Positions 29,102 to 37,304 of a stretch of 64,000 nucleotides of DNA are shown here, piece after piece. Source of the stretch: Acinetobacter soli (GTDB lineage: Bacteria; Pseudomonadota; Gammaproteobacteria; Pseudomonadales; Moraxellaceae); assembly GCF_000760595.1 (NCBI RefSeq), contig NZ_BBNM01000007.1, positions 1-64,000 of the forward strand, given 5' to 3'. Every line of letters starts with the position of its first letter. Position 1 is the stretch's first letter. The notes beneath the pieces were generated by a model. It was given only the letters and a program-made list of their open reading frames with translations, did not search any database and was not told where the DNA came from. Position numbers and translations under genes: made by a program.

Positions 29102-30506
29102 CCACCGAGGCCTGAAATTCAGGTTCCGTCAGCTTCGATCCTTTTATCGCGAAAAACCACTCAGCCAACGTATGACGTGGAGCATTTCGCTTTTCAGTAT
29201 TTTTTTGCTTTTTTTTATCGGAATTGCGGCGTATCGAATTGCATTGGAAGAATCTCAGGAGGTAATCGATCGCCAAATGCAGGAAATGGCGGAATTTCTC
29301 GATAAAAACGACTTGTCATTACGCTTATCTACTTATGATCCTAAAGCTGAGTATGATGAAACCGATGTCTTTATTGATATTATTAAAGATACCGAACTTG
29401 CAAAACTAAGCCAACAATACGACTATATTTTGCCATACTCCTCTACCCCATATTTCACAAGAAAAAAAACCATCCGCGGCGAACTTAAAATTTATGTGTA
29501 TCCTGCCAAAGACAAGCAAATTCAGATTAGTCAGTTAATCAAAGTTCGGCGACATCTGGCCAAAGAATTGGCATTTAACATGCTGATTCCGTATATCTTT
29601 TTTATGCCATTTGGTATTTATGGGGTATATCGTTTGATTCGTCATCACCTCAAAACGCTCACCAAACTTCGTAGTACCTTTTCAGAGCGCAATTACACCG
29701 ATCTGTCAGAGGTCAAAATTGATCATTTGCCGATGGAAATCCGCCCAGCCATAGATGAACTCAACTATTTGTTTAAGCGCATTGATGAGGCAAAAAATCA
29801 GCAGCAAGTGTTTATTGCCAATGCTGCTCATGAACTTCGAACGCCACTGACTGCTTTAAAGCTACAAACCTCACTTTTACTTAAAACACCACAAGATCAT
29901 CCGTTTTATCAAGAAAATCTGAATGATCTATCTCTGAGTCTGAAACGCATGTCACATCTGGTCGATCAGCTCATGAGTTTGGCACATCAGGAAATTCAGC
30001 AAGATGAGCCACTACAGTCACTCAATCTTGTCAATGCACTTCGCTTAAGTGTCGGTCAGTTATTGGCCAATGCGCGTAAAAAACAAATCGAAATTCAAGT
30101 CAGTATTGAGCCCGCTCTCGAGCAAGTGATGATTTTGGCGCGCCCCAATACCTTGCAAAGTATATTTATCAACCTGATCGATAATGCCATTAAATACAGC
30201 CCACCCAAAAATCAGGTCTGTATTTTAGTTTCATACGATCATGAAATGATCTGTGTCGATATCCACGACAATGGCCCGGGAATATCAGAGCATCAATACA
30301 ATCATGTGTTGCAACGTTTTGTTCGTTTAGAAAAAACTCAGCATAATGCAATAGGGAGTGGTTTAGGACTTTCAATTGTCAATACTGCATTGCAGTCACT
30401 CGATGCATCTATGCAGTTTAAAACGTCTAATCTTTTAAATGGATTATGCGTGCAATTACAATTCAAGCCTATTCCTGAATCAAAGGACGAATCAACAACA
30501 TTTTAG
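29079..30506 (+). CDS. pmrB: sensor histidine kinase, PmrB type
   Basis: A membrane sensor kinase of up to 475 residues. It has a first transmembrane segment near residues 38-55 (FSIFLLFFIGIAAYRIAL), a periplasmic domain, a second segment near 165-185, the dimerisation motif ANAAHELRTPLTALK with His251, and an ATPase domain with NLIDNAIKYS (N box) and GSGLGLSI. The start is uncertain: an in-frame GTG at 29079 overlaps pmrA, and no later in-frame ATG occurs before the first membrane segment other than the one at SQRMTW. It is the partner of the preceding response regulator. Confidence 0.88.
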   Translation: MLKAQTNDHRGLKFRFRQLRSFYREKPLSQRMTWSISLFSIFLLFFIGIAAYRIALEESQEVIDRQMQEMAEFLDKNDLSLRLSTYDPKAEYDETDVFIDIIKDTELAKLSQQYDYILPYSSTPYFTRKKTIRGELKIYVYPAKDKQIQISQLIKVRRHLAKELAFNMLIPYIFFMPFGIYGVYRLIRHHLKTLTKLRSTFSERNYTDLSEVKIDHLPMEIRPAIDELNYLFKRIDEAKNQQQVFIANAAHELRTPLTALKLQTSLLLKTPQDHPFYQENLNDLSLSLKRMSHLVDQLMSLAHQEIQQDEPLQSLNLVNALRLSVGQLLANARKKQIEIQVSIEPALEQVMILARPNTLQSIFINLIDNAIKYSPPKNQVCILVSYDHEMICVDIHDNGPGISEHQYNHVLQRFVRLEKTQHNAIGSGLGLSIVNTALQSLDASMQFKTSNLLNGLCVQLQFKPIPESKDESTTF

Positions 30507-30540
30507 GCCAAAATTTAAGGATTGAATGACTTGATTGAAT

Positions 30541-30568
30541 TTATTGTTATGTTATAACATAACAATAA
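30541..30568 (+). promoter_or_regulatory. 28-bp perfect palindrome, predicted double Zur box
   Basis: Each half of the 28-bp element is the exact reverse complement of the other. Within it TGTTAT-N3-ATAACA occurs twice, at 30545-30559 and 30550-30564, offset by 5 bp. This resembles the gamma-proteobacterial zinc-uptake-regulator motif (core TGTTATANTATAACA). It lies 49 bp before the ATG of a gamma-carbonic anhydrase/dihydroorotase pair, whose relatives are known Zur-controlled paralogues in other bacteria. Confidence 0.7.
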
Positions 30569-30616
30569 TACAGACTATTGTAACTCCCATTTATTCACTG
30601 CTTAATAATATTGACT

Positions 30617-31177
30617 ATGATTCGTAAAAACCCATCAGGCCATTTGCCGCAAATTCATCAATCTGCCTACATTGATCAGACTGCCATCATTTGTGGCAAA
30701 GTCATCATTCACGCCAATGTGTTTGTTGGGCCTTACGCTGTCATACGTGCAGATGAAACCGATGAAAATGGTGATATGGAACCGATCGTGATCGGTGCAA
30801 ATTCGAATATTCAAGACGGCGTGGTTATTCATTCAAAAGCCGGTGCAGCCGTTCAAATTGGTGAAAACTCATCAATTGCGCACCGATCGATTATTCATGG
30901 GCCATGCGTCATCGGTGCGCGTGTTTTTGTCGGTTTTAACAGTGTGCTATTTAATTGCAAAATTGGTAACAACAGTGCCATTCGTCACAATGCCGTTGTC
31001 GATGGACGTGATTTACCGTCTAACTTTTATGTCCCTGCCATGAGTTATATCAACGCCAAAACCGACTTGGCGGCGTATCCCCCAATTGATGTCTCGATTA
31101 CCGAATTTTCAGAAAGCGTGGTGACCACCAACATTGAATTGGTTCAAGGATATAAGGCATTATCCAATGAGTTTTAA
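30617..31177 (+). CDS. gamma-class carbonic anhydrase-like protein
   Basis: A 186-residue left-handed beta-helix (hexapeptide repeat) protein of the gamma-carbonic anhydrase family, which interconverts CO2 and bicarbonate. The three His expected as metal ligands of the trimer are visible in VVIHSK (about 74) and SIAHRSIIHGP (about 92-97). RADE (about 45) and SNIQDGV (about 64) are the usual family segments. The ATG at 30617 is preferred over a TTG 6 bp earlier. Its end overlaps the dihydroorotase-like gene by 11 bp. A Zur-like palindrome upstream suggests induction when zinc is scarce. Confidence 0.85.
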   Translation: MIRKNPSGHLPQIHQSAYIDQTAIICGKVIIHANVFVGPYAVIRADETDENGDMEPIVIGANSNIQDGVVIHSKAGAAVQIGENSSIAHRSIIHGPCVIGARVFVGFNSVLFNCKIGNNSAIRHNAVVDGRDLPSNFYVPAMSYINAKTDLAAYPPIDVSITEFSESVVTTNIELVQGYKALSNEF

Positions 31178-32516
31178 TGCCTTACCCGACCTGATTATTC
31201 GTAACGCACATCTGGTCAATGAAGGTCATAGCCAATTTTGTGATGTTTTGATTCAGCAAGGCCGTATTTCCAAAATACAGTCCTCCATTACAGGCGTACA
31301 TCGCGCAAAAGAGATCGAGGCCAATGGCGCTTGGCTACTGCCCGGCATGATTGACGATCAGGTTCACTTTCGTGATCCAGGTGCGCCACATAAAGGCACT
31401 ATTGCCTCTGAGTCCGCAGCAGCAACTGTAGGTGGCATTACCAGCTTCATGGACATGCCCAATACCAAGCCCGCTACGCTAAACTTAGATGCCTTGAATG
31501 CCAAAAAAGCAATTGCAGCGCGCTCGAGTCATGGCAATTATGCATTTCATTTTGGTGTAAGTGCAGACAACCTGTCGATCATTGAGCAGCTCGATCCAAA
31601 GCTGGTCAGCGGCGTGAAAGTCTTTATGGGTTCCTCTACTGGCAATATGCTGGTAGATGATCCCAAAGCGCTTGAGTTTTTATTTGCTCATGTTCCCACT
31701 ATTTTACTCACGCACTGTGAATCTAGCCCTATTGTTACTGCCAATGAGGCGCTGTATCGGACGCAATATGGTGAGAATGTTCCTGCGCATCTTCACCCAC
31801 TGATTCGCGATGAGGCTTGCTGCTATGCAAGCTCAAAAATGGCAGTCGAGCTGGCAAAAAAATATCAGACGCAATTGCATGTACTGCACCTGACCACAGC
31901 AAAAGAGTTATCACTTTTTGAAAATAAACCGCTTCATGAAAAGCACATAACAGCTGAAGTATGTATTCATCATTTACATTTTGATGCCCAAGATTACGAC
32001 CAGCTCGGACATCTGATCAAGTGTAACCCGTCAATCAAATCGAAAACTGATCGGGAAGCTTTGATTAAAGCTGTTTCATCAAGTGATTTGTTAGATATTA
32101 TTGGTACAGATCATGCTCCGCATACTTGGGATGAAAAACAAAACAGTTACTTCAATGCGCCAGCAGGTTTACCCCTTGTTCAGCATGCCCTACCTGCGTT
32201 GCTTGAGCTGGTTGCGGCAGACCAATTACGTATCGAAGATATGGTCAGCAAAACCTCACATCGCGTGGCCGATTTATTTAAAATTAAAGAGCGCGGCTAT
32301 ATTCGAGAAGGTTATTGGGCCGATCTGGTTTTAGTCGAAAAAAATCCATGGTCCGTTGCCGATCAGCCGATTTACATGCACTGTGGCTGGACCCCTTTTC
32401 AGCATAAAAGTTTTCAGTATCGCGTCGCCACCACCATCGTATCGGGGCAAATCGCGTGGCACAATCAGCAGTTGTATCTCAATTGCAGAGGTCATGCACT
32501 TGAAATTGATCGATAA
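31167..32516 (+). CDS. dihydroorotase-like amidohydrolase (PyrC2 type)
   Basis: A 449-residue amidohydrolase. It resembles dihydroorotases, which close carbamoyl-aspartate in pyrimidine synthesis. The first metal motif reads DDQVHFRDPG (residues 63-72): the usual HxH is QxH here, with Gln65 in place of the first His. Later motifs are intact: K151 in KVFMGSSTGN (candidate carboxylated Lys), H183 in LLTHCES, VLHLTTAKE and the Asp in IGTDHAPH. The ATG at 31167 overlaps the carbonic anhydrase end; a TTG at 31134 is less likely. In pseudomonads a similar gamma-carbonic anhydrase plus pyrC2 pair is Zur-regulated. Allantoinase or hydantoinase function cannot be fully excluded. Confidence 0.82.
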   Translation: MSFNALPDLIIRNAHLVNEGHSQFCDVLIQQGRISKIQSSITGVHRAKEIEANGAWLLPGMIDDQVHFRDPGAPHKGTIASESAAATVGGITSFMDMPNTKPATLNLDALNAKKAIAARSSHGNYAFHFGVSADNLSIIEQLDPKLVSGVKVFMGSSTGNMLVDDPKALEFLFAHVPTILLTHCESSPIVTANEALYRTQYGENVPAHLHPLIRDEACCYASSKMAVELAKKYQTQLHVLHLTTAKELSLFENKPLHEKHITAEVCIHHLHFDAQDYDQLGHLIKCNPSIKSKTDREALIKAVSSSDLLDIIGTDHAPHTWDEKQNSYFNAPAGLPLVQHALPALLELVAADQLRIEDMVSKTSHRVADLFKIKERGYIREGYWADLVLVEKNPWSVADQPIYMHCGWTPFQHKSFQYRVATTIVSGQIAWHNQQLYLNCRGHALEIDR

Positions 32517-32685
32517 ATCTGGGTCATCTTTCATTAAGAGGATTGAACCAAATTAATCTTTCTTTATCTAAAATATTCATATAAATTGCTTATTTTTTTA
32601 TAAGTACACCCCCAGTTGTCAATTTTTTACACAGGTGGCGGTGCTTATATCCTCTATAATCAACTTTTTTTGTATTCGAGATCTT

Positions 32686-33564
32686 ATGAAAATTTTAGAT
32701 GGCGGATTTGGGCGCGAGCTGGCTCGTCGTGGTGCACCTTTTAGACAACCTGAATGGTCAGCTTTGGCACTTACCGAAGCACCTGATATTGTGAAGCAGG
32801 TTCATCTAGATTTTATTCGTGCAGGCGCTGAAGTCATTACCACCAACAACTATGCAGTTGTACCTTTTCATATTGGTCAAGACCGTTTTGATCAAGAGGT
32901 CACTGATTTAGTCAAGGTTGCCACTACTCAGGCTAAACGTGCAGTTGAAGAAAGTGGCGCTGCGGTGCAAATTGCGGGCTGTCTTCCTCCACTTTTTGGT
33001 TCTTACCGCGCCGATTTATTTCAGGCAGATGAAGCAGCCACTTTGGCACGCCCTATTATTGAAGCATTGTCGCCTGACGTTGACTTATGGCTTGCAGAAA
33101 CTCAGTCGTGTTTGGCAGAAGTTCGTACTGTTCGTGAGCTTTTACCTCAAGACGGTCGTGAATTCTGGGTTTCCTTTACCCTCCAAGATGATCAGGCGCT
33201 TCCTGCTGCACAGCTACGTTCTGGCGAAAGCATCGCAGAAACTGCCGAACTGATTAAATCACTAAATGTCAGTGCCGTACTGTTCAACTGCTGTCAGCCA
33301 GAAGTCATTCTTCAAGCGATTCAAGAAATTCGTGAACTCATTCCAGACACCATTAAAATTGGTGCCTATGCGAATGCATTTCCGCCACAAAACAGTGAAG
33401 CCACAGCCAATGATGGTCTAGATGAAATCAGAAAAGACTTAGATCCAGACGCGTATTTGCAATTTGCCAAACAATGGCAAGATGCTGGCGCCAGTATGAT
33501 TGGGGGATGCTGTGGTATTGGTCCTGAACATATTCAGAAACTCTCTCAATTTTTTCAAGACTAA
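32686..33564 (+). CDS. homocysteine S-methyltransferase family protein
   Basis: A 292-residue TIM-barrel protein of the MmuM/BHMT family, which moves a methyl group from S-methylmethionine or betaine to homocysteine. The zinc-binding Cys are visible as NCCQPE (about 201) and GGCCGIGPEHI near the C-terminus. DGGFGRELARRG near the N-terminus is the usual family start. I choose the ATG at 32686, since a start 51 bp upstream adds a hydrophobic peptide of no family likeness. A TATAAT lies at 32655-32660. The permease gene follows after 5 bp, so they form an operon, perhaps for methylated methionine uptake and use. Confidence 0.85.
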   Translation: MKILDGGFGRELARRGAPFRQPEWSALALTEAPDIVKQVHLDFIRAGAEVITTNNYAVVPFHIGQDRFDQEVTDLVKVATTQAKRAVEESGAAVQIAGCLPPLFGSYRADLFQADEAATLARPIIEALSPDVDLWLAETQSCLAEVRTVRELLPQDGREFWVSFTLQDDQALPAAQLRSGESIAETAELIKSLNVSAVLFNCCQPEVILQAIQEIRELIPDTIKIGAYANAFPPQNSEATANDGLDEIRKDLDPDAYLQFAKQWQDAGASMIGGCCGIGPEHIQKLSQFFQD

Positions 33565-33569
33565 GCCGC

Positions 33570-34907
33570 ATGTCCACTTCTAAAATTGGTTTACTCTCCC
33601 TCACCGCCTTGGTGTTTAGTTCCATGGTCGGTTCAGGCGTATTTAGTCTGCCACAAAATATGGCTGCTGTTGCCAATGGTTCTGCTTTACTGTTTGCATG
33701 GCTGATCACTGGCGTCGGTATTATTTTTCTGGCGATATCCTTGCTACATTTAACCCGTCAACGTCCAGATCTGGACGGCGGGATTTATAACTATGCACGC
33801 GAAGGCTTTGGCGATTTGATCGGCTTTTGTTCTGCCTGGGGTTACTGGCTCTGTACCACTGTCGGGATTGTTGGCTATGTGGTCATTGCTTTTTCTGCGG
33901 TGGGTATGTTTACCGATACGCCTGAACATACCTACTTTGGTGAAGGCAATACCCTATATGCGCTTATAGGCTCATCCATTTTTGTCTGGCTTGTGCACTG
34001 GCTCGTGAGTCGAGGCATTAAAGAAGCGGCTTTGGTCAATTTGCTGGCAACAATTGCCAAGATTGTGCCACTTGTCGTATTTATTTTGTTTTCGTTTGTG
34101 GCGTTCAAGCTTGAACTATTCAAATTAAATTTTCTCGATACATCCTTACAAATGCCAGTATGGCAACAAGTGCGTGATGTCATGCTGATTACGCTCTGGG
34201 TATTTACAGGTATCGAAGGCGCCGTTGTCCTGTCGTCACGCGCCAAACGTAGAAACGATATCGGTAAAGCAACTCTACTGGGTGTGTTATTGGCACTAGG
34301 CTTTTATGTCATGGTGACGGTGTTGTCATACGGTATCAATACGCGTGCAGAGATTGCAGGCATGCATAATCCGTCTATGGCCAGTATCCTTGCGCAATTG
34401 ATTGGTTTACCGGGTACCATTGTCATTACATTGGGGCTGATTATTTCAGTTTCTTCGTCCTATTTAAGCTGGACCTTGTTTGCAACCGAAATTCCATTTT
34501 TGGCTGCAAAAAATGGTGCCTTTCCAAAAAGTTTTTTAAAAACCAATACCAATAATGTACCGATTACATCATTGTGGCTGACCTCGATTGTGGTACAGCT
34601 TTCATTGATTGCAGTATGTTTTTTCAATAAAAACTACACCCAGCTTTTACTGATCTCATCGGTCATGATCCTGTTGCCTTACTTTTTGGTTTCTGCTTTT
34701 TATCTGAAAGAATCTGCACGCCACAAACGTGGCAAACATATTTTTATTGCCGGTATCGCAACCTTATATGCGGTGTGGCTGTTATATGCTGCAGGTCTGT
34801 CTTTGTTATTGTTGTCTGGTATTTTGTACCTGCTCGGGCTAGTGATTTATTTTTATAGCCGCTATTCGGTCAAACGCGGCAATACAGAAAAACTACTCAA
34901 CGATTAA
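33570..34907 (+). CDS. APC-family amino acid permease
   Basis: A 445-residue inner-membrane transporter of the amino acid-polyamine-organocation superfamily with about 12 transmembrane segments. The first unwound helix motif is SSMVGSGVFSLPQ (about residues 17-29). It resembles basic-amino-acid antiporters of the ArcD/YjdE type. Its tight coupling to a homocysteine methyltransferase gene suggests that the true substrate could be S-methylmethionine or a related amino acid, as in the mmuPM pair. An extended hairpin with a T run follows. Confidence 0.82.
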   Translation: MSTSKIGLLSLTALVFSSMVGSGVFSLPQNMAAVANGSALLFAWLITGVGIIFLAISLLHLTRQRPDLDGGIYNYAREGFGDLIGFCSAWGYWLCTTVGIVGYVVIAFSAVGMFTDTPEHTYFGEGNTLYALIGSSIFVWLVHWLVSRGIKEAALVNLLATIAKIVPLVVFILFSFVAFKLELFKLNFLDTSLQMPVWQQVRDVMLITLWVFTGIEGAVVLSSRAKRRNDIGKATLLGVLLALGFYVMVTVLSYGINTRAEIAGMHNPSMASILAQLIGLPGTIVITLGLIISVSSSYLSWTLFATEIPFLAAKNGAFPKSFLKTNTNNVPITSLWLTSIVVQLSLIAVCFFNKNYTQLLLISSVMILLPYFLVSAFYLKESARHKRGKHIFIAGIATLYAVWLLYAAGLSLLLLSGILYLLGLVIYFYSRYSVKRGNTEKLLND

Positions 34908-34927
34908 AATAATTCATGATTTCAGCC

Positions 34928-34991
34928 ATACAGTGATGTAGCTTAAACCTGACCATGTTCATGGTTTAATCTTCATCACTGTATTTTTTTC
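34928..34991 (+). terminator. long nested hairpin with T run after the permease gene
   Basis: Outer arms ATACAGTGATG (34928-34938) and CATCACTGTAT (34974-34984) enclose a second inverted repeat (TAAACC...GGTTTA). Seven T follow. It is much larger than a simple terminator and could also be the end of a small RNA. The rest of the 240-bp gap to 35147 shows no gene. Confidence 0.75.
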
Positions 34992-35147
34992 TTTGTAATT
35001 TACTCATTATAGTCTGTTCATTTACTTGTAGACTTTCATCAACAGCGGACCAACACGCTTCGCAAAGATTTCACATTGAGTTGATTAAACTCATCTGAGC
35101 GAATAATGTGATAAGTTTTGATTGATCCATCTAGAGGTACATCCGAT

Positions 35148-35453
35148 ATGAGTTATAAGCATAATAATCTTATGGCAATGCGTGAAAAGTACTGGAGTGA
35201 CAACGCTTCACATCATGTGCAAAATGAAAAAACGTTCTTTTGTGAAACCTTGCAAGAACACAAAATTTTTGATCAGCCTTCACTCGACGATGCACGATAC
35301 TTCTTTTTTACACTCCCTAGTATTGTAATTGTAAAAGGATACGCCTTGGGTTTTACTCACGATTTGGTCAAGAGCATGATTGCCAAGCATATTGAAGCCA
35401 ACAAGTTTCAACTCAAACAGCGTCACCAGATCAAGATTCAGTATGCGATGTAG
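35148..35453 (+). CDS. small conserved-looking protein of unknown function
   Basis: A 101-residue protein that I do not recognise. The ATG at 35148 has AGAGG 10 bp upstream; a TTG 30 bp earlier is less likely. The sequence is soluble in character, with several His, a short hydrophobic stretch FFFTLPSIVIVKGYALGF (about residues 60-77) and a basic C-terminus (KQRHQIKIQYAM). It stands alone between the permease and the ABC1 gene. The amino-acid pattern and codon use look like a real gene, but no function can be assigned. Confidence 0.65.
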   Translation: MSYKHNNLMAMREKYWSDNASHHVQNEKTFFCETLQEHKIFDQPSLDDARYFFFTLPSIVIVKGYALGFTHDLVKSMIAKHIEANKFQLKQRHQIKIQYAM

Positions 35454-35710
35454 TCAAGCTGGATACTGAATAACAATACTTGGTGAAAAAGTTGAATGAA
35501 TTCAGATAAATCGACTGCTGTTCATCACAATTCAGTTTTATTCACTTACAAAATTGCCTTAAAATACGATACCCTCAATTTCAGCGTCTGATTGCAGTAA
35601 TACTTTTCATCTTTTAAACAGCCTATGACTGTTTTAATACGATTAGAGCCTGTAGTATTCGTTACAATTGTCTTCATTACTTTTCTGCGTGTTTCAGCAA
35701 AGGATTTTAT

Positions 35711-37087
35711 ATGTCAAATCAGAACGATAAGCTTAAGAATTTAAAAACTTCTTCGATGGATCGACGCTTATCGATCGCAAAAGCCTCGTTCCTCGCAGGC
35801 ACGCGCTGGGCCACTGCAAGTGCAAGCTCAATGTTTTCAAGTGAAGCAGAAAAGGAAAAGAAAAGAAAAAAAGCCATGACCGAACAAGCCAATTATTTGG
35901 TTTCTGAAATTGGCAAACTGAAAGGCTCTATCGTCAAAATCGGCCAGATGATGGCACTCTACGGCGAGCACTTTCTACCTGAGGAAATTACCCAGGCACT
36001 CAATACCCTCAATAACCAGACCGTCGCATTGGCCTGGCCTGCAATCAAATCGCATTTACAAACGCAACTGGGCAGTAAGCTCGATGATCTTATTATTGAT
36101 CATGAACCTATCGGTACCGCTTCATTGGCACAGGTTCACCGCGCAACACGTAAATCTGACGGTCTAGAGCTGGTATTAAAAATTCAGTATCCAGGTGTGG
36201 CCGAAGCTATTGACTCGGATATGAGCCTGTTTAAAAACATGCTGAAACTCACCCGCATGGTGCCGCAAACACGTGAGTTTGATCAGTGGTTTGAAGAAGT
36301 CAGAGAAATGATGCACCGTGAGGTGAGTTACGATATTGAAGCTGCAACCACGCGTCGCTTTGCAGAGCGCTTAAAAAACGATCCACGTTATGTTGTTCCT
36401 CAAATTGTCGATCGCTACTGTACCAGCAAAATCTTATGCATGACCTATGAACGTGGCGTCCCAATTAATAGCCCCGTAATGTTGTCTTTGCCACAAGAAC
36501 GCCGTAATCAACTGGGTGAAGCCTCTCTTGAAATTGCTGTCCGCGAGATTTTTGAGTGGGGAGAAATGCAGACCGATCCAAACTTCGGCAACTATTTGGT
36601 ACGTTTGGGCAATGGCGAGGACATCAACGACAAAATTGTTTTACTCGATTTTGGTGCGATCCGCCAATTCGATGATCATCTGCTCAACGTTGCACGTAAT
36701 TTGATTCAGGCTGGCTATCATCACAGCAGTGAAGAAATGGTTGCAGCCATGACAGGTTACGGTTTCTTTGACTCAATCCCGCAAAGCATCAAGCCAGATA
36801 TGGCCAAGGTTTTCTTGCTGGCAACTGAAGCTTTCAGTTCACCACAAAATAATCCAGACATGCCAGAGGGTCTGATGGATCAGGATAACCGCTATGACTG
36901 GAAAAAAAGCCAGCTACATAGCCGTGTGATGCAACAAGCCAGCAAATCGATGGCCTCGCGTTATTTTTCTGTACCGCCAAAAGAATTTATGTTTATCAGC
37001 CGCAAATTCATTGGTGCATACACCTTTATGACCGTGATTGAAGCCAAAACCAATGTTCGTCGTATGATTCAAAAATTTGTTCAATGA
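35711..37087 (+). CDS. ABC1/UbiB/AarF-family atypical kinase-like protein
   Basis: A 458-residue protein of the ABC1 (UbiB, COQ8) family, whose members act as ATPase/kinase-like factors in quinone and other isoprenoid lipid metabolism. The family-specific KxGQ motif (KIGQMMALYG, about 77), the Ala-rich loop GTASLAQVHRA (about 136), the ATP lysine in LKIQYPG (about 160), DPNFGN (about 289) and DFGA (about 311) are visible. UbiB proper has a hydrophobic C-terminus; none is evident here, so this is probably a paralogue. A 17-bp perfect inverted repeat follows the stop. Confidence 0.85.
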   Translation: MSNQNDKLKNLKTSSMDRRLSIAKASFLAGTRWATASASSMFSSEAEKEKKRKKAMTEQANYLVSEIGKLKGSIVKIGQMMALYGEHFLPEEITQALNTLNNQTVALAWPAIKSHLQTQLGSKLDDLIIDHEPIGTASLAQVHRATRKSDGLELVLKIQYPGVAEAIDSDMSLFKNMLKLTRMVPQTREFDQWFEEVREMMHREVSYDIEAATTRRFAERLKNDPRYVVPQIVDRYCTSKILCMTYERGVPINSPVMLSLPQERRNQLGEASLEIAVREIFEWGEMQTDPNFGNYLVRLGNGEDINDKIVLLDFGAIRQFDDHLLNVARNLIQAGYHHSSEEMVAAMTGYGFFDSIPQSIKPDMAKVFLLATEAFSSPQNNPDMPEGLMDQDNRYDWKKSQLHSRVMQQASKSMASRYFSVPPKEFMFISRKFIGAYTFMTVIEAKTNVRRMIQKFVQ

Positions 37088-37090
37088 TTC

Positions 37091-37126
37091 AATTGACTAG
37101 GATGACATTTGTCATCCTAGTCAATT
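37091..37126 (+). other. perfect 17-bp inverted repeat after the ABC1 gene
   Basis: AATTGACTAGGATGACA (37091-37107) is followed after two bases by its exact reverse complement (37110-37126). It starts 3 bp after the stop codon and has no T run. It has the same build as the element at 20949-20984 but an unrelated sequence. A factor-independent 3'-end hairpin is the simplest reading. Confidence 0.75.
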
Positions 37127-37304
37127 CCGTTAAAAGCTCATTTTCAAAAATCGATTAAATTACATAATATTCATACACTTATAAATATAAAAAATTGTCT
37201 TTTACCGTTAGTCGAAATTTTTTCACCTGTCATCCATGACATAGTGTTTACTTTTACAGCATGTCAGCATAGTTCGTATTCCCTTCAGGGCAACGGAGTT
37301 TGCA

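Noticed and set aside
35454..35710. Possible small gene or RNA before the ABC1 gene
   Set aside because: Only very short frames and no stable hairpin with T run; treated as promoter region.
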